The position numbers were made by a program, and so were the translations under genes. A stretch of 64,000 bases of DNA. Origin: Buchnera aphidicola (Cinara laricifoliae) (GTDB lineage: Bacteria > Pseudomonadota > Gammaproteobacteria > Enterobacterales > Enterobacteriaceae). The notes under the pieces are model-generated. The model made no database searches and was not told the DNA's origin. It saw nothing but the letters and a program-made list of their open reading frames with translations. The stretch is from positions 1 to 64,000 of the forward strand of contig NZ_LR217717.1 of the NCBI RefSeq assembly GCF_900698945.1, in the 5' to 3' direction. Positions 24,745 to 34,985 of this stretch are shown here, piece after piece (position 1 is the stretch's first letter; the number at the start of each line of letters is the position of its first letter).

Positions 24745-27700
24745 TTATTCATTATTTAAGTCAATATTAATACCTAAGGAACGTATTTCTTTTATTAATA
24801 CATTAAATGATTCAGGCATACCTGGTTCCATTTTATATTTTCCACTGACTATATTTTTATACATTTTTGTTCTTCCAGTTACATCATCTGATTTTACTGT
24901 TAACATTTCTTGTAATGTATGTGATGCCCCATATGCTTCTAACGCCCATACTTCCATTTCTCCAAATCTTTGTCCGCCGAATTGTGCTTTTCCTCCTAAT
25001 GGTTGTTGTGTAATTAAACTGTATGATCCAGTTGACCTTGCATGCATTTTATCATCGACTAAATGATTTAGTTTTAACATATACATATATCCTACTGTAA
25101 CTTTTCTTTCAAACTTCTCTCCAGTTCGTCCGTCAAATAAAGTAATTTGTCCTGAAGTAGAAAAGTTGCCCATTCTTAATAATTCTTTGATTTCTTGTTC
25201 ACTAGCTCCGTCAAATACCGGTGTAGCAATTGGCATACCATTTCGTAAGTTTTGTGCTAGTTGTAATATTTCTTCATCAGAAAAGTTATTTAAATTAATT
25301 TTTTGATGTATTTTATTTCCAAGATTATATGCTTTTTGTAAAAATTTACGAATTTTAAATATTTTTTTGTGATTTTTTAACATTTTATTAATAACATTTC
25401 CAATTCCTTTTGCAGCTAAACCTAAATGTGTTTCAAGAATTTGGCCTAGATTCATGCGTGATGGTACACCCAATGGATTTAATACTATGTCTATAGGTAT
25501 TCCTTCATTATCATAAGGCATATCTTCAACAGGATTTATTTTAGACACTACACCTTTATTACCATGTCTTCCGGCCATTTTATCACCGGGTTGTATTTTT
25601 CTTTTTACTGCTAAATAAACTTTTACTATTTTTAAAATTCCTGGCGATAATTCATCACCTTGTTGTATTTTTTTATTTTTTTCTTTTATTTTTTTTGTAA
25701 ATTTATCTTTTAATTTTAAATATTCTTTTTTTAAACTATTTATCGTAATATCTAATTTTTTAGAATATTGAATATTTTTTTTAAAATAATTGTCTAATGA
25801 AGTTATATTAAGATCGTATTCTGGTGTATTAGATTTTATTAATATTTTTTTTATTCTATAAATTAGATTATCTTCAAATATTTTTAATTCTTCTGTTAAA
25901 TCTTTTTTAGATTTTTTTAACAACATTTCTTCTATTTCTAGAGTACGTAAATCTTTTTTTACTCCATCCCGAGTAAATATTTGTACGTCAATTATAGTTC
26001 CGTGCATACCATTTGGTACACGTAATGATGAATCTTTCACATCTGAAGCTTTTTCACCAAAAATAGCTCTCAATAATTTTTCTTCTGGAGTTAATTGAGT
26101 TTCACCTTTAGGAGTAACTTTTCCAACTAATACGTCTCCACTGGATACATCAGCGCCTACATAAATAATACCTGATGCATCTAGCTTTAATAATGCTGTT
26201 TCTCCTATATTTGGTATATCAGCAGTTATTTCTTCAATACCTAATTTTGTATCACGGCATATACAAGATAGTTCTTGAATATGGATTGTTGTAAATCTGT
26301 CATCTTTTACTACTTTTTCAGAAATAAGAATAGAATCTTCAAAATTATATCCGTTCCACGGCATAAAAGCTACGCGCATATTTTGTCCTAGAGCTAATTC
26401 TCCTAAGTCAGTAGAAGGACCATCTGCTAAAACATCGCCTTTTTTAATATAGTCATTAATATTGACGCAAGGTATTTGATTAATACAAGTATTTTGATTA
26501 GATCGAATATATTTTTTTAATTTATATATATCTATTCCAGATTGTCCTGAATTGATATTAGCTTTATTAACATTTACAATAATTTTAGAGGCGTCTACAT
26601 ATTGAATTATTCCGCTTCTTTTGGCAATAATAGTGACTCCTGAATCTATTGCTACTATTCTTTCCATGCCTGTCCCTACTAATGGTTTTTCTGATTTTAT
26701 TGTAGGAACAGCTTGTCTTTGCATATTAGCGCCCATTAGTGCACGGTTAGCATCATTATGTTCAAGAAATGGAATTAATGATGCTCCAACTGAAACTATT
26801 TGTTGAGTTGATACATCCATATATTGTACTTCTTTGTTATGAAATAGACCAAATTCTCCATTATATCGGCAAGTAACAAAATTTTCTTTAAATTGTCCGT
26901 TTTTATTGATTTTCAAATTAGCTTGTGCAATAATATAATTACCTTCTTCGATAGCAGATAGATATTTAATATCTGATGTAATAGTTCCATTTAATATTTT
27001 TCTATATGGAGTTTCTAAAAATCCATATTGATTTGTCTTAGCATATATAGATAATGAATTAATTAAACCAATGTTTGGTCCTTCGGGTGTTTCTACAGGA
27101 CATACTCTACCATAATGTGTAGGATGTACGTCTCTTACTTCAAAACCTGCTCTTTCTCTTGTTAATCCTCCTATTCCTAATGCAGAAATTCTGCGTTTAT
27201 GTGTAATTTCTGATAATGGATTATTTTGATCCATAAATTGCGATAATTGACTAGACCCAAAAAATTCTTTGATTGCTGAAGAGATAGGTTTAGCATTGAT
27301 AATGTCTTGAGGCATTAGTGTTTCTAAATCACTTAAAGATAATCTTTCTCGTACAGCTCGTTCAACACGAATTAAACCTATTCTAAATTGATTTTCTACC
27401 ATTTCTCCAACTGATCGTACACGGCGATTACCTAAATGATCTATATCGTCTGTTTCACCTTTTCCATTACGGATATTAATTAATTTTTTTATTACATCTA
27501 CTATATCTGTTGTATTTAATATTCCAGATCCGTTTATATTATTACGGTTTAATGATTTATTAAATTTCATTCTTCCGACAGGAGACAAATCATATTTTTC
27601 TTTGGAAAAAAAAAGACTATTAAATAAATTTTCAGTAGCTTCTTTTGTTGGTGGTTCTCCAGGTCTCATTATTTTATATATTTCAATTAATGCTGTATGT

Positions 27701-28776
27701 CGGTCTTTAGTAGGATCGATTTGTAGGGTATTTGAAATATAGGGTCCGTGATCAAGATTATTAGTAAACAATACGGATATTTCTTTATATTTAGATTTTT
27801 TTATTTTTTTAAAATCTTCTTTCATTAATTGAGTATTTGCAGTAATAATCGTTATTCCGGTATTTGGATCTATATAATTCTTACTAACTATTTTTCCATA
27901 TATATATTCGTTTGGTACTTTAATAGATGTAATTTTATTTTTGATTAACATGTTTACGTGTTGGAGTGTGATTCTTTTTCCCTTTTTAATATATGTTTTT
28001 TTATTTTTTTTTATATCAAATGATATTATTTCTCCAAGTAATCGTTTTGGAATTAGATTCATAGTCAGAGTGTTTTTTTTAATACAAAAAATATTGTGTT
28101 GAAAAAATATTTTTAGAATTTTTTCAGTACTAAAATTTAAAGCATGTAATATTACTGTAATTGGTATTTTTCTTCGGCGATCTATACGTGCAAATAAGTA
28201 ATCTTTAGAATCAAACTCAAAATCCAACCAAGAACCACGATATGGTATAATTCTTGCATTATATAATATTTTCCCTGATGAATGGGATTTTCCTTTATCA
28301 CTATCAAAAAATACACCTGGACTTCTATGTAGTTGTGATACGACTACTCGTTCTGTACCATTAACGATAAATGTACCATTATTGGTCATTAGCGGTAATT
28401 CACCCATATATACTTCTTGTTCTTTAATATATTTTACTGCAGTATTTTTTGAATCTTTCTCATATACAATTAATTGTAATTTTACTCTCAAAGGTACAGA
28501 ATAGGTAGTACCCCTTGTTTGAGATTCTTGTACGTTAAATGGTTTTTTTCCTAAAGTATAAGATACATATTGTAATTCAGCATGTTCGTTGTAACTTCGA
28601 ATAGGAAAAATAGATTGAAAAGCAGATTCTAATCCTTGATATTTATGTTTGTTAGATTGGATGAATTTTTTAAATGAATCGATTTGAATAGATAAAAGAT
28701 ATGGGATATCTAAAATTTTTTTTTGTTTACCAAAATTTTTTCGGATACGTTTTTTTTCAGTATGAGAGTAAACCAT
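24745..28776 (-). CDS. rpoB: RNA polymerase beta subunit
   Basis: Forms the other half of the RNA polymerase active cleft and the rifampicin pocket. The 1343 residues match E. coli (1342). Conserved blocks include [37 protein letters not shown] near residue 510, [43 protein letters not shown] near residue 1065 and [24 protein letters not shown]. The ribosome site GAGGAG precedes the ATG. It follows rplL after a gap holding a strong hairpin. Confidence 0.99.
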   Translation of the reverse strand: MVYSHTEKKRIRKNFGKQKKILDIPYLLSIQIDSFKKFIQSNKHKYQGLESAFQSIFPIRSYNEHAELQYVSYTLGKKPFNVQESQTRGTTYSVPLRVKLQLIVYEKDSKNTAVKYIKEQEVYMGELPLMTNNGTFIVNGTERVVVSQLHRSPGVFFDSDKGKSHSSGKILYNARIIPYRGSWLDFEFDSKDYLFARIDRRRKIPITVILHALNFSTEKILKIFFQHNIFCIKKNTLTMNLIPKRLLGEIISFDIKKNKKTYIKKGKRITLQHVNMLIKNKITSIKVPNEYIYGKIVSKNYIDPNTGITIITANTQLMKEDFKKIKKSKYKEISVLFTNNLDHGPYISNTLQIDPTKDRHTALIEIYKIMRPGEPPTKEATENLFNSLFFSKEKYDLSPVGRMKFNKSLNRNNINGSGILNTTDIVDVIKKLINIRNGKGETDDIDHLGNRRVRSVGEMVENQFRIGLIRVERAVRERLSLSDLETLMPQDIINAKPISSAIKEFFGSSQLSQFMDQNNPLSEITHKRRISALGIGGLTRERAGFEVRDVHPTHYGRVCPVETPEGPNIGLINSLSIYAKTNQYGFLETPYRKILNGTITSDIKYLSAIEEGNYIIAQANLKINKNGQFKENFVTCRYNGEFGLFHNKEVQYMDVSTQQIVSVGASLIPFLEHNDANRALMGANMQRQAVPTIKSEKPLVGTGMERIVAIDSGVTIIAKRSGIIQYVDASKIIVNVNKANINSGQSGIDIYKLKKYIRSNQNTCINQIPCVNINDYIKKGDVLADGPSTDLGELALGQNMRVAFMPWNGYNFEDSILISEKVVKDDRFTTIHIQELSCICRDTKLGIEEITADIPNIGETALLKLDASGIIYVGADVSSGDVLVGKVTPKGETQLTPEEKLLRAIFGEKASDVKDSSLRVPNGMHGTIIDVQIFTRDGVKKDLRTLEIEEMLLKKSKKDLTEELKIFEDNLIYRIKKILIKSNTPEYDLNITSLDNYFKKNIQYSKKLDITINSLKKEYLKLKDKFTKKIKEKNKKIQQGDELSPGILKIVKVYLAVKRKIQPGDKMAGRHGNKGVVSKINPVEDMPYDNEGIPIDIVLNPLGVPSRMNLGQILETHLGLAAKGIGNVINKMLKNHKKIFKIRKFLQKAYNLGNKIHQKINLNNFSDEEILQLAQNLRNGMPIATPVFDGASEQEIKELLRMGNFSTSGQITLFDGRTGEKFERKVTVGYMYMLKLNHLVDDKMHARSTGSYSLITQQPLGGKAQFGGQRFGEMEVWALEAYGASHTLQEMLTVKSDDVTGRTKMYKNIVSGKYKMEPGMPESFNVLIKEIRSLGINIDLNNE

Positions 28777-28924
28777 TAGCTCCTCAATATATTTATAAAT
28801 GATAATAAAAAGTTTTATGTAAATTATTTAAAATAATAAACTTTTATAAGAATAAAAATGAATTTAAATTGATATGTTTTACTTATGTATAATTTATTTT
28901 ATAAAAATATATATAACAGTAAGA

Positions 28925-28948
28925 ACTGGTGACTTAATAATCACCAGT
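28925..28948 (-). terminator. Hairpin in the rplL-rpoB gap (attenuator candidate)
   Basis: ACTGGTGA (28925-28932) and TCACCAGT (28941-28948) form a perfect 8-bp stem in the 219-base gap between rplL and rpoB. In E. coli a partial terminator and an RNase III site lie in this gap and lower rpoBC expression relative to ribosomal proteins. The position suggests a retained version. Confidence 0.65.
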
Positions 28949-28995
28949 CACTTTAGTACATTTATACATTTTTATATATATTTTTATATTTATTT

Positions 28996-29364
28996 TTATA
29001 TAATTTCTGCTGTAGCACCAGCATCTATTAACATTTTATGTAAACTATCTGCATTTTCTTTTGTTATATTTTCTTTTATAATAGTAGGAGCAGATTCTAC
29101 AAGATCTTTAGATTCCTTTAGTCCTAATCCAGTGGTACTGCGTATTATTTTAATAATAGAGACTTTGTTAGGCCCTATAGTCATTAATTTTACAGTAAAA
29201 GATACTTTTTCTTCTTTATTGGATTCAGTAGAAATTTTTTGATTATCCAAGGGAATGTTTGATGTGATATCAAATTTATTTTCTATCATTGAAACTAATT
29301 CCATAATTTCTTTTACTGACATTTCAGAAATAGCATGCAAGATTTCTTCTTTATTAATTAACAT
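28996..29364 (-). CDS. rplL: 50S ribosomal protein L7/L12
   Basis: Stalk protein that recruits translation GTPases. The 122 residues have an N-terminal dimerisation helix (EILHAISEMSVKEIMELVSMIE), a short linker near residues 38-50, and the C-terminal domain KVSIIKIIRSTTGLGLKESKDLVESAP. AAGGATAA lies before the ATG. It is 45 bases after rplJ. Confidence 0.98.
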   Translation of the reverse strand: MLINKEEILHAISEMSVKEIMELVSMIENKFDITSNIPLDNQKISTESNKEEKVSFTVKLMTIGPNKVSIIKIIRSTTGLGLKESKDLVESAPTIIKENITKENADSLHKMLIDAGATAEII

Positions 29365-29409
29365 GATTATTATCCTTAAAATTCAAAATATACATAAAAA
29401 TATTACAGT

Positions 29410-29901
29410 TTATATTGATTTGCGTATAATATGATTCAGTAATCTTATAAATTTTCCTAATGATATTTCTTTTAATAATAATATAAATTTTATTACAGCT
29501 TCTATGTGTGTTGGTAGTAATGCTAAATCAATTATTTCATTTTCTTTAAGTATTTTGTTTTCATAGATTGCTGTTTTTATTTTAAATTTTTTATTTTTTT
29601 TATTAAATTTTATAAATAATCTACTAGCGCTACCTGGATGTTTTAAAGAAAATGCTATTAATGTAGGTCCAGTTAATATATCAGTTAACTTATAAAAATT
29701 TGTATTAATTAAAGATTTTTTTAATAATGTATTTTTGATCACATAAATTTTTACGTAGGATTGTATCGATTTTTTACGTAATTGATTTATATTATTAACG
29801 GTTATTCCTGATGGATCTGCAGTTATTATAGATAATGATTTTTGCGCAATATCATTAATTTTTTTAATTATATCTTTTTTTTTATTGCGGTGTAATGCCA
29901 T
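29410..29901 (-). CDS. rplJ: 50S ribosomal protein L10
   Basis: Base of the L7/L12 stalk and, in E. coli, translational repressor of its own operon. The 163 residues (E. coli 165) begin MALHRNKKKDIIKKINDIA and contain VYVIKNTLLK-like YVIKNTLLKKS and a GPTLIAF block. The C-terminal helix that binds L12 is weakly conserved. It lies 148 bases after rplA, where the E. coli L10 leader sits. Confidence 0.95.
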   Translation of the reverse strand: MALHRNKKKDIIKKINDIAQKSLSIITADPSGITVNNINQLRKKSIQSYVKIYVIKNTLLKKSLINTNFYKLTDILTGPTLIAFSLKHPGSASRLFIKFNKKNKKFKIKTAIYENKILKENEIIDLALLPTHIEAVIKFILLLKEISLGKFIRLLNHIIRKSI

Positions 29902-30049
29902 TTTTTTATCCTATTTTTAATGATGTTTATAAATAATTATAAACAATTGATATTATAAATTTCAGGATATAAGGCGTATATTTTTTACAAAATATTTATA
30001 TATTATGGATTATTTTTTTTAAAAATTTTTTATAAATATATTAAATATA

Positions 30050-30757
30050 TTAAGGATATACTATATTTTGTAAAGATAGATGATCAATAATAATACCCGG
30101 ACTCATAGTGGTAGAGATACTGATTTTTTTGTAATAAATGCCTTTTAATTGATTTGGTTTAGATAGTGTAATTTGATTATATAGTGTTAAAAAATTTTCA
30201 TATAATTGAATTTTAGAAAAATTTATTTTGCCAAAGTTACTATGTATAATACCATTTTTATCGTTTCGGTAATTTATTTTCCCTTTTCGGGCATCTTTTA
30301 ATGATTTTTTTATATCAGTTGATATTGTTCCGAATTTTGGATTAGGCATAATACCTCTAGGTCCTAGAATAGGTCCTAATTTACCTACTAAATTCATAGT
30401 TTCTGGGGATGCAATAATTAAATCGAATTTTATAGTTTGTTTTTTGATAATTACAGCTAAATCTTCCATCCCCACAAAATCTGCTCCATATTTTTTTGCT
30501 ATTTTTATATTTTTTCCAGTAGTAAATACTCCAATTTTTATTTTTTTTCCAGTTCCGTGAGGTAATAATATAGATCCACGAATATTTTGTTCGGATTTTT
30601 TAGAATTAATATTTAAAATAAATGTTGCGTCAACACTTTCTATAAAATTAGCTGGTTTCATACTTTGTAATATTTCTATAGCCGAATTAATAGTATATTT
30701 TTTTTTTATTTCTGTTTTTTTGAGATTAAATTGCATTTTTTTTGATATTTTTTTCAT
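30050..30757 (-). CDS. rplA: 50S ribosomal protein L1
   Basis: L1-stalk protein that helps release E-site tRNA. The 235 residues match E. coli (234). Recognisable are the start KISKKM, VDATFILNINSKKSEQNIRGSILLPHGTGK near residue 40, KYGADFVGMEDL and the signature LGPILGPRGIMPNPKFGT near residue 128. It starts 2 bases after the rplK stop, so the two are translationally coupled. Confidence 0.98.
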   Translation of the reverse strand: MKKISKKMQFNLKKTEIKKKYTINSAIEILQSMKPANFIESVDATFILNINSKKSEQNIRGSILLPHGTGKKIKIGVFTTGKNIKIAKKYGADFVGMEDLAVIIKKQTIKFDLIIASPETMNLVGKLGPILGPRGIMPNPKFGTISTDIKKSLKDARKGKINYRNDKNGIIHSNFGKINFSKIQLYENFLTLYNQITLSKPNQLKGIYYKKISISTTMSPGIIIDHLSLQNIVYP

Positions 30758-30759
30758 TT

Positions 30760-31191
30760 TTATTCCTTTATTACTTTAATTCCCATTGATTGAGCAGTAC
30801 CTTCAATAGTTTTAGCTATTTTATCAATATTAGATCCCGTCATATCTATCATTTTTTGTTTTGCAATTTTATATATTTGATTTTTTGTAATTGTTCCAAC
30901 AATTTCGTGTTTAGGTTTTTTAGATCCGCTTTTAATTTCTAAAGATTTTTTTAATAAAATTGAAGCAGGCGGTGTTTTAACAATAAAAGTAAAAGTTTTA
31001 TCAGAATATACAGTAATAATAACCGGAGTAGGAATTCCTTTTTCTAACATTGAAGTTTGTGTGTTAAAATTTTTACAGAATTCCATTATATTTAATCCTT
31101 TTTGCCCTAATGCTGGACCTACAGGAGGACTAGGATTTGCCATGCCAGATGGAACTTGTAATTTTATATAAGATAAAATTTTTTTATTCAT
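30760..31191 (-). CDS. rplK: 50S ribosomal protein L11
   Basis: Part of the GTPase-associated centre of the ribosome. The 143 residues (E. coli 142) show [35 protein letters not shown] near the N-terminus and [25 protein letters not shown] at the C-terminus. A ribosome site AAGGAG lies before the ATG. It is first of the rplK-rplA pair downstream of nusG. Confidence 0.98.
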   Translation of the reverse strand: MNKKILSYIKLQVPSGMANPSPPVGPALGQKGLNIMEFCKNFNTQTSMLEKGIPTPVIITVYSDKTFTFIVKTPPASILLKKSLEIKSGSKKPKHEIVGTITKNQIYKIAKQKMIDMTGSNIDKIAKTIEGTAQSMGIKVIKE

Positions 31192-31256
31192 TATTATGCT
31201 CCTTATTAAGATATATTACTTTTATATTTATAAATATAAAAATTGAATGATATTTT

Positions 31257-31799
31257 TTAGTATTTTTCTACTTGATTAAAACTGAGCTCAACAGGGGTAG
31301 ATCGTCCAAATATTGATACAGAAACTTTTAATCGATTTTTTTCATAATCAACGGTTTCAACAATTCCGTTAAAATCTGAAAAAGGACCATCTTTAACTCG
31401 AATATTTTCACCAGGCTCAAACATTTTTTTTGGTCGCGGTTTATCACCAATTTTTTTTAATTTTTGTAATATAATATTTATTTCATTAGTACTAATTGGT
31501 GTCGGTTTTTCAGAAGTACCGCCTACAAAACCTAATACTTTTGGTAAACTTTTAATTAGATGCCAACTATCATTATTCATAACCATTTCAATTAAAATAT
31601 ATCCTGGAAAAAATTTGTAATCGCTTTTTTTTCTTTTACCTTTTCGAATTTCAATTACTTCTTCTGAGGGGACTACGACTTGACCGAATATATCTTGCAT
31701 TTTTTTTATTTTTTCATTATTAATTATTGAATGCGCTACTTTATTTTCAAAACCAGAAAAAGCTTGTAAAACATACCATTTTTTTTTATCTACGCACAA
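31257..31799 (-). CDS. nusG: Transcription elongation/antitermination factor NusG
   Basis: Binds RNA polymerase and links it to Rho or to ribosomes. The 180 residues (E. coli 181) contain [11 protein letters not shown] near residue 8, [14 protein letters not shown] near residue 63, [11 protein letters not shown] near residue 93 and the C-terminal KOW domain ([15 protein letters not shown]). It lies 4 bases after secE. Confidence 0.98.
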   Translation of the reverse strand: MCVDKKKWYVLQAFSGFENKVAHSIINNEKIKKMQDIFGQVVVPSEEVIEIRKGKRKKSDYKFFPGYILIEMVMNNDSWHLIKSLPKVLGFVGGTSEKPTPISTNEINIILQKLKKIGDKPRPKKMFEPGENIRVKDGPFSDFNGIVETVDYEKNRLKVSVSIFGRSTPVELSFNQVEKY

Positions 31800-31803
31800 T
31801 TTC

Positions 31804-32190
31804 TTATAACCTCGGTGTCAATATCCAGGACACTATACGAAGTATTAATCCATCAGATATCCATAAAAATATAGATGTTAGTATGATTAATAAAATGACT
31901 ATCCCGGTTGTTTTTAATGTTTCTATATAATTAGGCCATGTGATTTTAGAAAATTCTAGTTTTATGTCTTGTATAAAAGTAATTATTTTTTTTCCGATAT
32001 TTGTATAAATAAATACACTACATAATAGTACAAAAGAAATAATGAAAAATATTATTTTTATTATTTTTGAAAATTTATGAATAAAAAAAATATAGTTAAA
32101 AAATATTGATATAAAGATAACAGTTATACATAACCACTTTATTTTTTCAGTGTGATTCATATATATTCTATATATTTTATGAATATGCAT
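31804..32190 (-). CDS. secE: Preprotein translocase subunit SecE
   Basis: Essential clamp of the SecYEG channel. The ORF codes 128 residues (E. coli 127), with three hydrophobic segments and the conserved cytoplasmic motif [16 protein letters not shown] near residue 83, then [15 protein letters not shown]. The upstream ATG (32190) gives E. coli-like length. A second ATG at 32160 (MNHTEKIKW) is possible, and neither has a good ribosome site. secE-nusG is the usual pair. Confidence 0.93.
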   Translation of the reverse strand: MHIHKIYRIYMNHTEKIKWLCITVIFISIFFNYIFFIHKFSKIIKIIFFIISFVLLCSVFIYTNIGKKIITFIQDIKLEFSKITWPNYIETLKTTGIVILLIILTSIFLWISDGLILRIVSWILTPRL

Positions 32191-32384
32191 AATTATAGCG
32201 CTCTTGTTAGATTAATATAGTAAATTTTCTAAAAATCATTTAATTATAATTATTTTTATTAATATAATTCTATTATTTTAATTTGTATATAATTAAGAAT
32301 TAATTATATAATTATATGCATAATTCATGTATTAATAATAAAATATATTATGTCTTTGTAAGATAATTAATAAAAAAGCGCATA

Positions 32385-32411
32385 TTTTTTTTTTTTTTTT
32401 TTTTTTTTTTT
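32385..32411. repeat. 27-base T homopolymer (poly-A on the secE strand)
   Basis: An uninterrupted run of 27 T lies between the tRNA cluster and secE, by far the longest homopolymer in the window. On the transcribed minus strand it is A27, located between the last tRNA and the secE start. It is expected to vary in length between cells and could be a sequencing-length uncertainty. Confidence 0.9.
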
Positions 32412-32420
32412 GAATATTTT

Positions 32421-32444
32421 AATAGAATAATAGAATAATAGAAT
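32421..32444. repeat. Three tandem copies of AATAGAAT
   Basis: Three perfect 8-base copies follow the T27 run after a 9-base gap. The pair makes a compact microsatellite patch in the tRNA-Thr to secE spacer (32191-32467), where E. coli carries tufB. I see no coding sequence in that spacer. Confidence 0.85.
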
Positions 32445-32467
32445 AAATATTAATTAAATATTTTTTA

Positions 32468-32541
32468 TGCTGATACCTAGATTTGAACTAGGGACCTCAT
32501 CCATACCAAGGATGTGCTCTATCCGACTAAGCTATATCAGC
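32468..32541 (-). tRNA. tRNA-Thr (GGT)
   Basis: Acceptor GCTGATA/TATCAGC, anticodon loop TTGGTAT (GGT), T-arm CTAGTTCAAATCTAG, discriminator A and no encoded CCA. It is the last of four clustered minus-strand tRNAs in the order Thr-Tyr-Gly-Thr, the same as E. coli thrU-tyrU-glyT-thrT upstream of tufB-secE. Confidence 0.96.
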
Positions 32542-32589
32542 GGTATTTTTATTTTACTAATGTAGATATTATTGATTTTTTATTTTAAT

Positions 32590-32661
<72 letters not shown>

Positions 32662-32665
32662 TTTT

Positions 32666-32747
32666 TGGTGGGGGAAGGATTCGAACCTTCGAAGTCAATG
32701 ACGTCAGATTTACAGTCTGCTCCCTTTAACCACTCGGGAACCCCACC
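32666..32747 (-). tRNA. tRNA-Tyr (GTA)
   Basis: A class II tRNA with a long variable arm. Acceptor GGTGGGG/CCCCACC, anticodon loop CTGTAAA (GTA), and T-loop GGTTCGAATCC. Only 4 bases separate it from tRNA-Gly, so the two come from one precursor. Confidence 0.96.
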
Positions 32748-32751
32748 TTTT

Positions 32752-32824
<73 letters not shown>

Positions 32825-33293
32825 TATATTAATAGAAATATTATTAGAATTAAATTAATTTTAATAAAATTAAATATTTTTATATTTAATTATATCATAT
32901 ATTTTTAAAATATAAAACTATTTTAAATGGTTTTGTATTTTTATTTTTATTAAATTAATTTAATTAATATTTGATTTTTTTATAAGAATTATTTTTTAGT
33001 TTATAATATATATTATATTTTAGCTTTTTTTTATTTTTTAATAAATTTTATAATTATTAAAATAATGATATTTATTTTTTATAAATTTTGATTAAAAAAT
33101 ACATTTTAAAATATATAATTATAATTATATATAAATCTGTTACTTATAAATCTTAATAATAATCAATTAGAATAAACATATATATATTCCAAATATATAT
33201 TTTATATATTTATATGTCATTTTTTTATATTAAAATAATGTTATTATATACTTAACATAACAATATTTTATTCATCATAATTAGGATATATAT
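32825..33293. other. 469-base spacer between the tRNA cluster and metF
   Basis: Divergent promoters for the tRNA-secE block and metF must lie here, but the sequence is almost pure A and T. I see no convincing -35/-10 pair, no operator and no coding relic. Confidence 0.5.
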
Positions 33294-34175
33294 ATGATAA
33301 ATATGATTCAAGATCATAATGAAAAATATAATTATGAATCCTATCATTTGAAAAACAAAATAAAGATTTCTTTTGAAGTATTTCCTCCCAAAGATGTTTT
33401 TTTAGAAAAAAAATTATTTCACAATATCAAACTTTTAAATAAATGTCATCCTGATTTTTTTTCAGTAACAAATAGCATAAATTCCGAAAATCGTGATTCA
33501 ACATTTTTTATTGTCAAAAAAATACATTCTTTAACGCGTAAAACTGTATTTGCACATTTTACTACAGTTGGATATGATGAATTAGATATACAAACTATTG
33601 CAACTAATTATTGGAAAAATGGAATTAAACACATACTTGCATTACGTGGTGATTTACCTGCTCAATATACTAAAAAAATAATATATGCAAATAATTTAAT
33701 TAAATTATTAAAATCAATAAATGATTTTGAAATTTTAGTAGCTGCATATCCTGAATTACATCCTGAATCTAGTAATTTACAAGAAGATTTAAATAATTTA
33801 AAAAATAAGATTGATTTGGGTGTTAAAAAAGCTGTTACACAGTTTTTTTTTAATATAGATAAATTTTTAAAATTTCGTGATAATTGTACAGATATGGGTT
33901 TATCAGTATCTTTAATACCTGGAATATTACCGATTTTAAATATTAATCAATTAAAGAAATTTTCTAACATGACAAATGTTGATATTCCTCAATGGATTTT
34001 TAATGATTTTTATAAATATGAAGGTGATTTTGATAAATGTACTTCTTTGAGTGTTAGTATTGCTGTAAATTTGATTATTCGTTTATATAAAGAAGGTATT
34101 AAAAATTTTCATTTTTACACATTAAATCAATCATATTTAAGTTTAAAAATTTGTCATCAATTAGGTTTGATTTAG
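33294..34175 (+). CDS. metF: MetF, 5,10-methylenetetrahydrofolate reductase
   Basis: Makes the 5-methyl-THF used by MetE. The 293 residues (E. coli 296) contain ISFEVFPPK near residue 26, FAHFTTVGYDE, GIKHILALRGDLP near residue 112, VAAYPELHPE, AVTQFFFN near residue 180, PGILPILN and FHFYTLNQ. TTAGGA lies about 8 bases before the ATG; a second ATG 9 bases downstream is possible. The frame is intact. It is adjacent to the argG/argH pair, but separated by 810 bases of spacer. Confidence 0.97.
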   Translation: MINMIQDHNEKYNYESYHLKNKIKISFEVFPPKDVFLEKKLFHNIKLLNKCHPDFFSVTNSINSENRDSTFFIVKKIHSLTRKTVFAHFTTVGYDELDIQTIATNYWKNGIKHILALRGDLPAQYTKKIIYANNLIKLLKSINDFEILVAAYPELHPESSNLQEDLNNLKNKIDLGVKKAVTQFFFNIDKFLKFRDNCTDMGLSVSLIPGILPILNINQLKKFSNMTNVDIPQWIFNDFYKYEGDFDKCTSLSVSIAVNLIIRLYKEGIKNFHFYTLNQSYLSLKICHQLGLI

Positions 34176-34985
34176 TCGAGTGGTAAATTATTATTAATAA
34201 AATTTTTTATTATTAAAAATAAAATTGTTTATTATGTAAATAAAAATTATTTTTATGAATTTTCATAATTTAATATATTTTTAAAAATTTATATTAACAT
34301 GTATCTAACTAATATTTTTATTATAAATTATATTAACAATAAAGGTATTTTTATATATTTAATATAATTTAATTGAATTTTGTATTTTGATATTTAATTT
34401 TAATATAAAAATTTTTTATGTTATGTATTATTTAATATATTTTTATATTAATATAAATAATATATTATAAAGAATGTATAACATATGATTATTAAATTTT
34501 ATTGATATGATAGATGAATTTAATAATAAATAAAAATTAAAAATTTTATTAATAAAAAAATAAATAGAATACTGATATATAACATTATTTATATTTTTAG
34601 ATGGAAATATTATTTATTTTTTTGTTTCGTTATTTTTAAAACATGATATATTTTTAATATTAGTTTTGGTTCAATTATATATATTAATGAACCAATATAT
34701 ATAATTTAAGTATTTATTTGTATTGATAAATTTATTTGTATGTTAAATCGTTCAAAATAATATATGTATGTGATTTTATATAAAACTATATGGTTTAATT
34801 GTAATTTAACATGTTTGTTTTTAATGTAATTTATTGCATCATATTTTTATTAAAAATATATTTTTTAAATAAATTAATTAAAAATTAACTTGTTGGCATA
34901 ATTTAAATAATTTATTAAACTTATTTTAAGGATAGTCAATAGGTATTAATATTATAGAATATAACAAAATAGGTCTATAGAATAT
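34176..34985. other. 810-base spacer between metF and argG (argECB absent)
   Basis: I find no recognisable protein fragment on either strand. In described Buchnera such as the pea-aphid strain, argE, argC and argB lie in this neighbourhood before argG. Their absence suggests deletion and erosion. A perfect inverted repeat at 34666-34695 is the only clear structure. Confidence 0.6.
34666..34695. other. Inverted repeat in the metF-argG spacer
   Basis: TTGGTTCA (34666-34673) and TGAACCAA (34688-34695) form a perfect 8-bp stem with a 14-base AT loop, about 290 bases before argG. It could be a leftover terminator from an eroded gene or an operator-like site. No T-run follows. Confidence 0.55.

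Noticed and set aside
28874-29242. Plus-strand 122-codon open frame opposite rplL
   Set aside because: Antisense to the certain rplL gene; the N-terminal part is low-complexity AT sequence.
32385-32411. T27 run as an intrinsic terminator for the plus strand
   Set aside because: No stem precedes it and no plus-strand gene ends nearby; it lies inside a minus-strand transcription unit.
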